64,000 nt of DNA from Adiantum capillus-veneris. Its lineage: Eukaryota > Streptophyta > Polypodiopsida > Polypodiales > Pteridaceae. Of the stretch, positions 45,578 through 55,993 are shown in pieces. Numbering within the stretch: the first letter of the stretch is position 1; each line of letters starts with the position of its first letter. The stretch spans positions 111,624,968 to 111,688,967 of the forward strand of contig CM043966.1 in NCBI GenBank assembly GCA_014529385.2, read 5' to 3'. The position numbers and the translations under genes were made by a program. The notes beneath the pieces were generated by a model. That model saw only the letters and a program-made list of their open reading frames with translations, was not told where the DNA came from and searched no databases.

Positions 45578-46644
45578 CCTTTTACTCCCGCTGCAGCAAC
45601 TGCTTCTCTATGAAAACCACATTGGACCAGGGGTCCAAGTTGTCAGAATTCCCTAATGCATCATGCACTATACTGATGTGCGTTCGCCATGGAAGAATTA
45701 CGCACATAATCCTTTGCACATGGACAATATCATAGCCGGCCTCAACGAGAAGAGGAAGAACCTCATGATGAGCACACCAATGGGCCATGTGCAAGAGGCG
45801 GCTGTATTTCCACATGGAGGGACACCCAGGAAAATGGGGTACGCCCATTCTCTTTGGACCAAAAGAAACGGGAGTCATATTGGAGAAGGTGAAGCATGGC
45901 ATGCTGCAGCCATTGCAATTGTAGCTCTAGGCGAGCCAACGTGGCCATACCACCAAGTGGCCGAGTCAATTAATGGACCTTAACAAGAGCCCATCACTGA
46001 CCCCGGCCAATCGAGGCGCACACAGCAAGGTGACGCCCTTGTTGAAGGCAAAAAAGATATCTTGAAGAAGCTGAAGCTGACCACCCAAAGGCTCAGAGTC
46101 TTAGTCCTGATGATTATTTACACGCAGGTCCAATATTGATGACCTCATGAGCACAATTTGCATTGCCAAATGTCAAGAACGTCAACATGGGTAAGAAAAA
46201 GAAGGAGAGCTGCTCTAGGGTCGTGTGCTGGAGGTCGGCAACTTTTACCTACTGGAATGTATTGGGTTGCCAACACCATCTCCAGAGGCTGTTTGATAGA
46301 GTAGCCCTCCATGTTCTACATTCGAAGGACAAGTGGATACACTAGTACACCTTAACAAAAGTGAAGATACAACACAAAAGACCCTTACTCGCATGGATCG
46401 AGGCGCAGCATTACGATGACAAAGCGGCAGGTTGAGGATGTGGGGCGAAAGGGATGAGGGTAGTACTTGAATGAAAAGCTTTGGGAGGCAGCACAACAGG
46501 TGACAAATGGAGTATCAGCAACATTGCCATCGTCATTACCAACAAGCGTGAAGAAATAAGAACACGTTCGACCAAGCAAGTCAGGGAAGGGAGAGCAGGC
46601 GTTCCTTAGAGTCGAGAGTCTAGAGTTGCTAGTGGGGATTGATA

Positions 46645-46932
46645 GAGAGAGCAAAGCAGGTGGACTTTATGGTGCCGAATGACTGGACCCCCTGCATTGA
46701 GTTTGACAAAATCAGGAGCGTGTACCGAGAGCACTTCCATGGCAGCGGCTACTACGATGGGTGATATTGAGTGATGTGGAAGCTGCCCATGTTCGGCTAC
46801 CAAGATGCCTCCACGGTGCTGCATAAAATTGCGGAGTGTGCCAAGGAGTACCCCGAAGCCTTCATCCGCGTGCTGAGCTTTGACGCCAAGAGGCATGTGC
46901 AGGTCTCCGGATTCCTTGTCCAGAAGCCTTAA
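46645..46932 (+). pseudogene. rbcS: RuBisCO small subunit fragment (C-terminal part of mature protein)
   Basis: Conceptual translation gives a run diagnostic of plant RbcS: KQVDFMVPNDWTPCIEFD, VYREHFHGSGYYDG, MWKLPMFGYQDASTVL, AKEYPEAFIRVLSFDAKR, VSGFLVQKP and a natural stop (46930). In a live gene this is the chloroplast small subunit of the CO2-fixing enzyme. Two TGA codons fall in the conserved YYDGRYWTMW block, replacing Arg and Trp. Each is one transition from the expected codon. The N-terminal mature part (before KQVDFM) is missing. The start of the gene lies just to the right but on the opposite strand (47092-47263). No intron is seen within this piece. Confidence 0.9.
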
Positions 46933-47064
46933 TTTGTTTAGAAATCAATGATTTATCCTTGGAGACAATGACAATGCGTTCGTAGCCCTTTTTGCTCTCA
47001 AGGAGACCTTGTGCTGTATTCTTCACCGTGCCGCCAATCGTTCTAATCATGTAGACATTTCTGG
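46933..47064 (-). pseudogene. Exon-like fragment of an unidentified gene
   Basis: On the minus strand a strong acceptor-like CT-run plus TTTTTCCAG near 47065-47085 precedes an open stretch NVYMIRTIGGTVKNTAQGL, then GYERIVIVSKDKSLISKQIK. It separates the two inverted RbcS pieces. I do not recognise the protein. It may be a third captured exon or only an open intergenic stretch. Confidence 0.3.
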
Positions 47065-47091
47065 AAAAAAAAAGAGAGAGAGTACAGCTTC

Positions 47092-47263
47092 CATACAAGC
47101 ATGGTGCTCACTGGGCTGCCGTTGGAGATGGCGAGCGGGTTGGCACTCTTGGGGGCACCGAGGGTAGTGGGACTGAGGGGGCCGGAGAAGCTCTTGGAAA
47201 GGCTCTCTGCCGGGGCGACAACAAGGGAGCAACAACTGCCAAAGAAGCCACAGAGCTCGCCAT
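47092..47263 (-). pseudogene. rbcS: RuBisCO small subunit fragment (transit peptide and first mature residues)
   Basis: An ATG at 47263 starts MASSVASLAVVAPLLSPRQ, followed by a Ser/Pro/Arg-rich chloroplast transit peptide (VPLPSVPPRVPTRSPS). One base is missing near 47120. In the next frame it continues NGSPVSTMLVW, the transit cleavage site and first residues of the mature small subunit. The match stops at the Trp. It is in opposite orientation to the C-terminal fragment at 46645-46932, so the gene has been rearranged and not simply truncated. Confidence 0.8.
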
Positions 47264-47304
47264 TACTGGTCTAGAGATTATCAGGGAGTGCACAAGATAG
47301 GCAA

Positions 47305-47308
<4 letters not shown>

Positions 47309-47374
<66 letters not shown>

Positions 47375-47380
47375 ACACAC
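47309..47380. repeat. (TC)n-(CA)n compound microsatellite
   Basis: TC run to 47342 followed by a CA run. It lies just upstream of the transit-peptide ATG (minus strand). Confidence 0.95.
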
Positions 47381-47392
47381 AGTTTAAAAAAA

Positions 47393-47696
47393 GGAAAAAT
47401 TACCAAAATACCCCTCTAATTTGAGGAAATTCCCAAAATACAATTTGGTTATGTAGGCTTTGGAGATGAATTGCTTCATTATTTTTTGACGTAATTGCCT
47501 ATTGTGCAATGGTAACTGGTGACAAATTTACATACTAAGCAGTCAAATGGATCTAAATTGCTAAAAACGAATTGACGATTAGAAAATCTTGAACAATCCA
47601 ACCAAAGTAGATACAAGGGTATTTTGGGAATTTTTGAAATTTGAGGGGTATTTTGGAAATTTCCTCAAATTAGAGGGGTATTTTGGTAATTTTCCC
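47393..47696. mobile_element. Mutator-type MITE (304 bp)
   Basis: Terminal inverted repeats of about 45-50 bp: left GGAAAAATTACCAAAATACC..., right its complement ending GGTATTTTGGTAATTTTCCC. They are flanked by a 9-bp direct repeat TTAAAAAAA (47384-47392 and 47697-47705). The 9-bp duplication and the GGGAAAATTACCAAAATACC type of terminus fit Mutator-like elements. No coding capacity. The right arm repeats part of the terminus internally (from 47617). Confidence 0.75.
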
Positions 47697-47698
47697 TT

Positions 47699-47754
47699 AA
47701 AAAAAAAAAACTCTCTGAAAGAGCCAGCGCGCGCTCTTTCAGAGGGTTTTTTTT
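47699..47754. repeat. Hairpin flanked by A and T runs
   Basis: CTCTGAAAGAGC and its exact complement GCTCTTTCAGAG are separated by eight GC-rich bases, with an A run on the left and a T run on the right extending the stem. Confidence 0.85.
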
Positions 47755-47835
47755 AAAACCGCAGCTACGTGATGCTGGCGTGAACGCTTGTAGGTTGCAA
47801 CTATGGCAGATCTACAGCATTCTGGGCTGCCCATA

Positions 47836-47839
<4 letters not shown>

Positions 47840-47875
<36 letters not shown>
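47840..47875. repeat. (GA)n microsatellite
   Basis: Pure GA run. Confidence 0.95.
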
Positions 47876-47877
<2 letters not shown>

Positions 47878-49152
47878 GTCCTGAGAACATTGGGGTTTCA
47901 ACGCAGCTTCGTCGAGGGAGTGACCTGGGCGTGGGGGCCTTGATGAGGTGAAGTGAAGGCTTTTCGGTACGGCAGGAAGCTCAGAACGCCTTGTAGCATC
48001 TCGAATTCACAAGTTTACCTTGTTGCAGAAGCTCATGATGGATCATGATCCGTGGATTACCCCCACTGCACTTGGCCAAGCGCCAACCCAAGGGTTACAA
48101 CCGGAGGGAAACCAAGCTGCACGACACAATATGAAGAACAACCAAGCTCCAACAACACAGTGCCCGACCCTGTTGCTTGAAGCAGTAAGCCAAGCAGCGT
48201 AAGCAAAACACGCCGCTTATGGCCAAAAGCTTCCCACCAGCAGTAGACGGGCCCTTGCCCCACGTACTTGTGCACACACCCACTTTACCCTGCTTGCCCA
48301 CTCGCATCGCCATCACTAACCCTTATAATGAATCTTTGGATCTTCACCTAGTTACCTTGTCAGAAATACGATCGTTAACTTACTGAGCTCCTGTGTAACA
48401 ATAACAAGCATTTGCAGTTATTTTCTTCATTGTGCTTCAGATATTCATATGTCTGTCTTATTTCCTTCTATCATCAAAAAAATAGATACCTTTCCGTTGA
48501 TTGCAAATTGCCCTAGGTTCATTCACTAATTAATATAGGTTACCTGGTTGCTGTGATCATCAATGAAGCATTTTTTAATGGTTGTTGTGATCATTAATGG
48601 TTTGCAGGGTATCTTTAAGGGGTTCATTGTTGCCAAAAAGCGTGCCTTTAAATGAAGTCTAGTTTGTTTTGTTCATTCAACTTCTTTGTGATTGCTCCCG
48701 CCAGTCTTTAATGTGTGAATGTCTCATTTTTCTATTTGCACTTCTTGCCTCAATTCATTTGCAAGAGATACAGATGGAGCCAGCCTCAGTTTCCTCCTAT
48801 AGTGATGATGGAAACGGCTTCTACACAGCCTTTGACATGTTATCAAACCAAGCAAGGCTCGTGAAAGGTCAATCTGTGCACAAAGCCTCCGCAGTTGCAG
48901 CTGCTTGGGATGACTTTTCCCATGGTAGTGAGACCATCATTTCGCATCGAAGCAGTGGAGTTATCACTCCATCCATGGAAGCTGTATTTGCGGACATCGA
49001 GTTTGCAGATGCTGAAAGCCATTCATCCTCTCTGTGGGGGATGTGCGCGCGTTTTGAAGGTGCCCCCTCCCTTCATTCCCGCATGCACTTGGTACCAATT
49101 TGCAGAGATCCGCACAGCTCTTCTTTTGCACGCCGTTGTAGGGTCATATACG

Positions 49153-49690
49153 ATGGCACAAAATGATTTATGGATGCGAGAGTTTGAAGATGCAAGTCTG
49201 GCTAGCATCCCGCATTGCAGAGTGCAACTGTGCAGCCCCCGTTGACAGTGGGTCCCATGCTGCTGACAGTTCCCGCCTCGTTTCTATCACCAGACGGAAG
49301 ATCACCATGCTTGGTAGCCGCCTTGATAGCCTTCAGTCCCTCCGGAGAAATCCTTCCCTCACCAAATCTTTGAATGAAAAGGACTTGAGCAAACAACAAG
49401 ACATGGTTCTAAATCTTCATTCTAGGATGAATCAGATGTCAAACAGCCTAAATTCCTCCCAAGCTTCTACCACGAGTAATCCATTCGGTCACGATGGGAG
49501 AGGGGAACCTAAGGAGAACAATAGATCACTCTAGAATTGTTGGGCTTCAACGACATATCATGCGGGATCAGGATGATGACCTTTTGAAGCTTGAAGAGAT
49601 GTGACAAGCACAAAACACATTGCCTTGGCTATAAACGAAGAGCTGGATTTGCACACAAAGCTTTTGGATAATTTAGATGACAATAAATAC
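49153..49690 (+). pseudogene. SYP5-type Qc-SNARE (syntaxin) fragment, intronless
   Basis: ATG at 49153 starts MAQNDLWMREFEDA. After a frameshift near 49205 it continues (R)IAECN...SRLVSITRRKITMLGSRLDSLQSL, DMVLNLHSRMNQMSNSLN, then IVGLQRHIMRDQDD. After another shift near 49597 it reads TSTKHIALAINEELDLHTKLLDNLDD. This is the order of plant SYP51/SYP52 proteins, Qc-SNAREs of the vacuolar and prevacuolar membranes. The match ends at the start of the SNARE motif. The rest of that motif and the membrane anchor are absent, and unrelated sequence follows. At least three frameshifts make it non-functional. Lack of introns across ~540 bp suggests capture from an mRNA, though I cannot see a poly-A tract. 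Confidence 0.85.
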
Positions 49691-50282
49691 ACGACTGAAG
49701 GCTATGCAGAGGAGGCTAGGCGTACTGGGGAAGAAGGCAAGCAGTGGGTGTTCGGTGATGTGCCTCATCTTGATGGTTCTTTTGATTGTGATACTAGTCA
49801 TAATTGTGTTGATCCGATATTTGTGAGGTATGCTAGCCCTCGTCATAATTGCGCTGATCGAGTGTCTTGTGCGAGCAATAGGGTTGATGGTGAGGTTTCA
49901 GTATGTGGCCCTTTCAAACTGACAAGCTGCTACTGACTTCTAAATTGACTGCTGGCAAAAAAGAAATCTGGTTTGACAAATAAGTAATGCATGTAATCAT
50001 CGTGTATCATGATTCTATCAAAGCCGCTCCAACATCGATCATGGTCAGTAATTCAAGAGGAGGTTGTAAGATAACGTGTGTGTGTGCGTGTGCGCACACA
50101 CGCGTGCTATGGGTTTCTTGTTTGGAGGACCACCTTTTATCAAGGTTGAACTACTTTTTGCCTTCTGTGTAAGCAAAGATTTGTATCCGGTCTGTTAATA
50201 CTAAATACCCACCAAGACATGAGACATCTTATTTTTGTGATGTTTGTCTTGAATTAGAGCAATGGTCTAGTTTTTTCTTTAT

Positions 50283-50285
<3 letters not shown>

Positions 50286-50326
<41 letters not shown>
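50286..50326. repeat. (GA)n microsatellite
   Basis: Pure GA run. Confidence 0.95.
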
Positions 50327-50330
<4 letters not shown>

Positions 50331-50639
50331 TAAGTCAGCCTCCATCATTCTTTTTTCGACAAAGAGAAATTACATTTTGTGAGGTAGTGTTCACCAAGAG
50401 CGTTCGTAGGGACCACTTTTCAGGAAAAACCATTTTTCCAAACATACAAATTCCTTTTCTTGAATTTACCAGGAGAAAGTTTAAGAAAATTAAGCTTATT
50501 TTGTGGGGATTTACTCTATTTTCTCTATATTGAGGCAAAATTTCTCCTTTTTCGCTTACCCTCAACTAGCCTACTACTCGGTTCAACATACTGATAGGTT
50601 CATTACTATATTTGCTGGAATCTTGCCGAGATTCCAACG

Positions 50640-50760
50640 AGTGCAGCATTAGACCTTTGCAAGTTGTCCAACCAAAAACTTAGCAAGCTGGACTTGAACT
50701 GCCACTACTACACACACGCATCTTCAAGTCAATTGAGCTAACCACGTAGGAGACTATATG
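50640..50760 (-). mobile_element. Possible tRNA-derived SINE
   Basis: On the minus strand GTGGTTAGCTCAATTG (near 50731-50746) resembles a Pol III A box and AGTTCAAGTCC (50690-50700) a B box, with tRNA-like spacing and text. I do not see a full cloverleaf, target duplications or a clear 3' tail. Confidence 0.35.
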
Positions 50761-52189
50761 CTGTGCAGCATAGAGCATCGCATTAATAAAAAAATATAAC
50801 CAAGCCTCCCCAAAACTTGCCTGGCCATGTTGTCATCGTCAATGACTGTGTGTCATTGACCCCATGCTATTGCTCGTGCCAGCGTGCTATAGTAGATGAC
50901 TCCACGCCCTTCCTTTTGGCAGTCCCATCCTTTGTCTTTGCAACAGGCATCTCTTGGGATTCGTGTCGTACTTTTTTTTCCAAAAATTGCTGGGACATAC
51001 TGGCATTTTTGAAGTTGAAAAAGGCACGATATTAAGCTGAGACACATTTTTCCCAAACACCTAGGAATCAATGAAAAGAAGGAGAGCATTGAAAATTTCC
51101 ACGTAAAATTTAGGATTTTTTTAGGGTTTAACACTTTAATTTGCCAAATCTAGCCGGTTTTCTTCAAGGCAACCCTCAAAACTAACCGAGATTTTTCATT
51201 TTTTGTGCTTTGAAAATACACTAAAGACCGGTTTTCTATGGTGTTTTTTGTTGAAAATCGATCGCTAATTAATGTGCCTCTGATATGATATTGTTTCTCA
51301 TTTTTTTAGAGAGAGAGAGAGAGATATCTAAGCATCTTCTCTCACTTAGCGTTGTTCTTTCTGGTGGACAGACATAATCAATTGCAAAACAATGCATTGT
51401 CATTACAAAGAACGCTCTAATACTACCTTTTAGAGTAGGGCATGGCTTTGATCTTCATAGATGGGAGCATAATTTGACTCTTATAATTGGTGGTGACATC
51501 AATATTCCACATGAGAAAGCATGTAAAGCATATTCCAATTATAATGTGCTTGTCCATTGAGTGGTGGATGTTATGGCCTTCTTGATATTTGACATATGCC
51601 ATACTTTTTCAAACAATGATTCAAAATAGAAAGGGGTAGCATCTTCAGTCTTTTGTGAAGAAAGCTCTGCATATGAAGACTCATGCCCCTAAGCTTTGAG
51701 GTTGTCACATTGTATGATAAAAAGATCCTAATTATTTAACTTTTATTTACAAATAACTTTTTTCAGTTATGACGATGCCTTTATTAAAAAAATTTAGGCA
51801 TAGAACTATATAAATTTTGGTTGTTGTTTTTGTAAATCGATTAAAAATTAAAATCCTATATTAGTCAATTGAGAAAAAATATGATTTTATTGTAACAAAA
51901 GAAGTCTTTCATAATTAATGGTGTTTGTCAACGACGACGTGTCATGTAAGAAGGACGTGTTTGTATGAGGATCACAGCCTTGTAGTATAGATAGGACAAG
52001 ACGATATGGAAAAGACGATTGGTGTAATAATGGTGCATGTATATATAATAAATGATAAATATTCTGTTGACGATGAAATTTACTATATCATGTACAAACA
52101 CTTGATCGGGTTTGTCCTTGCTCGGAAAAAAACGCTCGGTGCATGGTAACACTCACTTCAAGCCTATAAAGTCAAGTTTGCAAAAAGTT

Positions 52190-52235
52190 GAAAATTTTCC
52201 TTAGCTATAAATAATCGTGACTATTTACTTTGGTT
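52190..52235 (+). repeat. Single E1 palindromic repeat core
   Basis: A diverged copy of the core (ATAAATAATCGTGACTATTT) marks the return to E1 sequence upstream of its third ORF. Confidence 0.6.
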
Positions 52236-52407
52236 ACAAATTTTTGTTTTGACCATACAGTTTTTGTTCCTTGTATGATTTTATGCATCTTTGCAAATTG
52301 ATTTGAAGCAATTTGGACCAAATTGTCAGCATTTCAGTCTAAAAGGACATTTCAGAGAAATTCCGACAAATCTGCTAACTTTGCACTCTATTCACTGAAC
52401 AGGAGCC

Positions 52408-55400
52408 ATGCAAGCAGCGGAGAGGGCCAAGAAACAGCTAAACCAAAAAGAGAAACTACAAAATTTACCCGCTTATCAGCTAGACCCTGAGTGAGTCAAA
52501 GATGCAGAGGCATCATACCTCTCTAGGGAACAGCTGGAAGAGCACCACACTGCAGTCTTCACTGGCAGATTCAAGAGTGAAGAAGGGCATCTAGTGGAGT
52601 TGCAACTGCTGCCCAAAGAAGTCTATGATGTGGCTGCCAAACCGGAGACCAAAGAAGCTAACTGCAGGCTAGGACTTAGAGATTTCTACGAAAAGGAGCC
52701 TTGAGAAGTGGACTTTCAGAAAGCTTACGATCTTCTATCCACTATCAAAGAAGATGGAACGGCACGGATATCAGACACTCAAGGGAACAAGGTCAAGGTA
52801 GTGATCACAAAAGAGATAGTGGTAGAGGCACTCAGACTGCCCACTGAAGGGATGACCATGAGGGCAAGAGACAGAAAAACCGCAGGTACATTTACCAAAG
52901 AGACAACCGCGGCTACATTCGCCGATCTTATCCACAAACAGATGGAAGAGCCAGCCCGGTTGTACCATCAACACTTCCATTTTCTGGCAAAAAGGCCACC
53001 AAGGTACATTACACCAAATCACGTCGTGGCCACCACTTATGAACGACAAGACAGCCCGTGGACCACGCGCAACCTTGAAGGGCACCAAGAAGGAAGGTAA
53101 AATCACGTACTTGGGTGCGCTTGAGGTGTTGACAAGAATAGCATATCATGCCATCGGCATGGCCGACATCCTACCACCTGCCCCTGATCAGAATACATGG
53201 ATCTTGGCAGCACAACCCTCTCCACAAGCTACAAGGTTAGGTAAAATATCACAAAAATTTGATGATGAGTCAACTTACAGCTCGCCGGAACGGCACAACA
53301 GCGAGAGCTCTGACAACAAAGAAAAGAGAGCTAGGAGGGAAGAGATGAAAAGAAAAGCGCACACCAAGAAGAGCTAGCTCAAAAACAAGCGCAATTTGAA
53401 AGAGAAAAACAGGCTTACCAGCGCAGTAGGCAAGCACAAGGCAAGGACCCGAAAAAGTGGGTACCTGTAGGACTTAAAGGCCCTCGAACAAAGCATCATA
53501 CAAGAAAAGAGGCGGATGATCTTACAGAGCAGTTAGAAAGAATGTACCAAGAGGCTGAAGCATTAAATCTGAAGGAAGCAAAAGAAGCTGCAAGGAAAGC
53601 CTAGGAAGTGGCTGAACAAGACCAAAGTCATGGATCTCCCCGACTCACCTCACCGCCTCTAGAACAACAGACCATCCCATGACTAGTCCACCACCATCAC
53701 CAGCAGGCAAAGACACCAATGAAGCGGAGCGTGACAAAGAGAAACATTCTAAGTCCACCCAACAAACAAAATCTACACAAGAAGCTGACCACCCTGATGG
53801 ACAAAAGGACAAGGAACTCGAGCCGGAACCAAAGAAGGCAGCTGAAGATACTCAAAACCCAAAAGAGGAATAGGCCAGTAGATCTGAAAAAGAGAATGGT
53901 AAGGAAGCAGATGCAGAAAAAGATCCTACCACAACACATGAGAAAGAAAGCGAGCCAGAGAACGAAGAAAGGCCGGCACCTAAAGAGACAACAAGGGTTG
54001 AGACAACACCCTCCGCTTCAACTTAGCAAGAAAGTGCCAATGCATCAAAGCCTCAGGATGGCCAAAAAGAAGACCGACCATTTACCTCCACAGAAGAACT
54101 ACCAACAGCTACGACGTAGCAAGAAGCAACACATGAGGCTGCAAGCACATCTCAGCTGGCACGACAGGAGGAGTGGCGGACAAACGATGAAGTAATAGTA
54201 CAGGTCAATGAATATGCATAGCAGATGCAAGCAATGATGGAGAGACTCCGTTCAGCAGCTTTAAACCATAGCACAAAGGCCAAGGAACTAGAAATGGTGA
54301 TCGATGCTCTTCAAGGAGAGCTAGAAGACAGGATGAATGTCATTAGTGATCTCCAAAGGCAAGTGCAAGAGCTGAAGGCAGAAGCGGAACAACATCAGAT
54401 AGCCAGAGATAAACAACAAAAAGAAATGGAGGAGTTAGGTGATTTACTCACTAACTTATCTAATGCCTGCAAAGCAAAAGACCAGTAGCAAACAGAAGTT
54501 ACGAATGAACTTCTTACAACCTCTCTGTCAACTCAAAAAATTCAGGTGCAGTTAGATGTTGCCAATGCTTCTCTGCAATATTCTGAACAAAGGATCAATG
54601 ATCATGTCATTTTCTTACGGCAAATCAGAGAAAACCCAACTGTGGCCTCGATCAAAGGAACTGATGAAGTGTACAAGGCACTTGAAAAGAAAAACAAGGA
54701 CCTAAAATTGTAATTAAAGGTAAAAAAATCACAACGAAGAGACCTGACATTGGTGCGGGTTCACAGAGAGGAGGAGCTTCTAAAGGAGATAGCAGAACTC
54801 AAGCGGATGAATCAACTCCTCAGAGATGGAAAACCAAACACGCAAGAAGAGGTAGGCACTTCAGAGCCACCACAGATAGACATACCCTTGGTCTCATTTG
54901 CTAAGTTTGAGACACGGTCCATAGCAAATCCGAGTGGTGATGAAGATTTTCAGTTGCACATCACAGATGGAGATACAGTGCCAATGGTCCAGCTGTCAAA
55001 AGCTGAAGAAGAAACATTGAAGGAGAAGATCACCCTAGAGGTGGATGAGCAGTGGAAAGCCGCTATGGATTGGAAGTTGAGAGTTTTATACTCTGTCAAC
55101 GTCACTCACCTCACTCCCAATTAGATCAATGCTCAATGGCACCAACAATCCCTGTCGTACCCTCTCATAAAAGTAGAATTATTACAGGTAAAAGAAAGGC
55201 TATACAAGGATATGCAAGAAGATGGCGCAGATAAAGACCACCCAAAGTGGAGGTTAAGCTGGTTGAATATGAATCCAAGGTATCTGATTCTATTCACAAT
55301 AGCACCTGCAGCCCTGCAAAGAGATTCAACATTTTGTCAATGTGTACCCAGAGTAAGGACATGGCAAGCGCATGAAGCACTACAAAAGAAGAGGCCAACC

Positions 55401-55890
55401 TGGCTCAACTTCCCCAAGCTACCAGCTCCAAAGAGAAGCCAAGTGCCGGAGGAATACATGGTGAAAACCCTAACGGGCGCCATGTCTTTCTTCAAGAGTC
55501 TGCCAGATCTCTCCTGTGCAATGTTATATAAAATCTACAAGATGCTACTCACATGTATACAAGTTTTTAATGAGCTTGAGCAACAGGAGCCCCATGGCTA
55601 TCTTTCTTGGAAGGAAACAAAGGCCTATGCTATGATCTGAGTGGGCATCCTTCAAAGGAGGTCCTTTACGGATTCTATGCCATATGCATGTTCCTGCCAT
55701 CTAGTAATATGCTAGCCTTTGAAGAAGCATTCTACATTGGATTCTTCACTTGGCGAATGAAGATATTTGCGCCGGTGATAAGCAACCTAACATCCAGGTT
55801 TGTAGGATACTCAGTGGTGGAGTTGAAGAATAAAGTAACAATGCAATTTCTGCAAATTCCCGACAAAGAATGAAGAATCAGATACCAAAA
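52408..55890 (+). pseudogene. E1 third ORF: long coiled-coil protein between pol and 3' LTR
   Basis: About 1,150 codons in sense, starting at ATG 52408 and broken by frameshifts and many stops. 52408-53370 encodes a folded-looking region (LPKEVYDVAA, VDFQKAYDLLSTIKEDG, VVITKEIVVEALRLPTEG, TYLGALEVLTRIAYHAIGM). It vaguely recalls the Athila ORF1 or plant-transposon-protein type domain. 53400-54200 is K/E/Q-rich and acidic. 54225-54830 is a long heptad-rich coiled coil (LEMVIDALQGELEDRMNVIS, LKEIAELKRMNQLL). 55210-55870 is a second compact, aromatic-rich region (WLNMNPRYLILF, LPDLSCAMLYKIYKMLL, FYAICMFLPS). Many stops are TAG where Gln is expected. It lies directly upstream of the polypurine tract, so it belongs to E1. 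Function unknown; no signal peptide or clear membrane anchor. Confidence 0.7.
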
Positions 55891-55977
55891 GGCACTGGAC
55901 GCGCTCAAAGACCGCCTCGCCAGCCGTCAACCCGAAGACTATTTCAATCCATAAAGTTCTGTCAAGGGACGACATAG

Positions 55978-55993
55978 GCGAGGAGGGGGAAAA
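55978..55993 (+). promoter_or_regulatory. E1 polypurine tract
   Basis: GCGAGGAGGGGGAAAA directly abuts the 3' LTR. Confidence 0.85.

Larger units (their letters stand above)
44640..52150. other. Probable insertion carrying captured gene fragments; edges not resolved
   Basis: Between the last E1-type repeat at ~44.6 kb and the next at 52.2 kb lie ~7.5 kb of sequence unlike E1. It contains RuBisCO small-subunit and SYP5 SNARE fragments, a MITE, hairpins and microsatellites. I could not find a terminal repeat, Helitron end or target duplication, so the vector is unknown. It may be several insertions. 44640-46640, 47880-49150 and 49700-52150 hold no gene I recognise. Confidence 0.45.

Noticed and set aside
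45582-45902. Minus-strand frame with LLHMAHWCAHHEVLPLLVEAG, resembling one ankyrin repeat
   Set aside because: Only one repeat-like segment, with stops around it; too weak to annotate, though it could be another captured fragment.
51420-51660. LTLIIGGDINIPHEKA-like reading, reminiscent of a LINE endonuclease
   Set aside because: A single short motif with stops, and no RT nearby.
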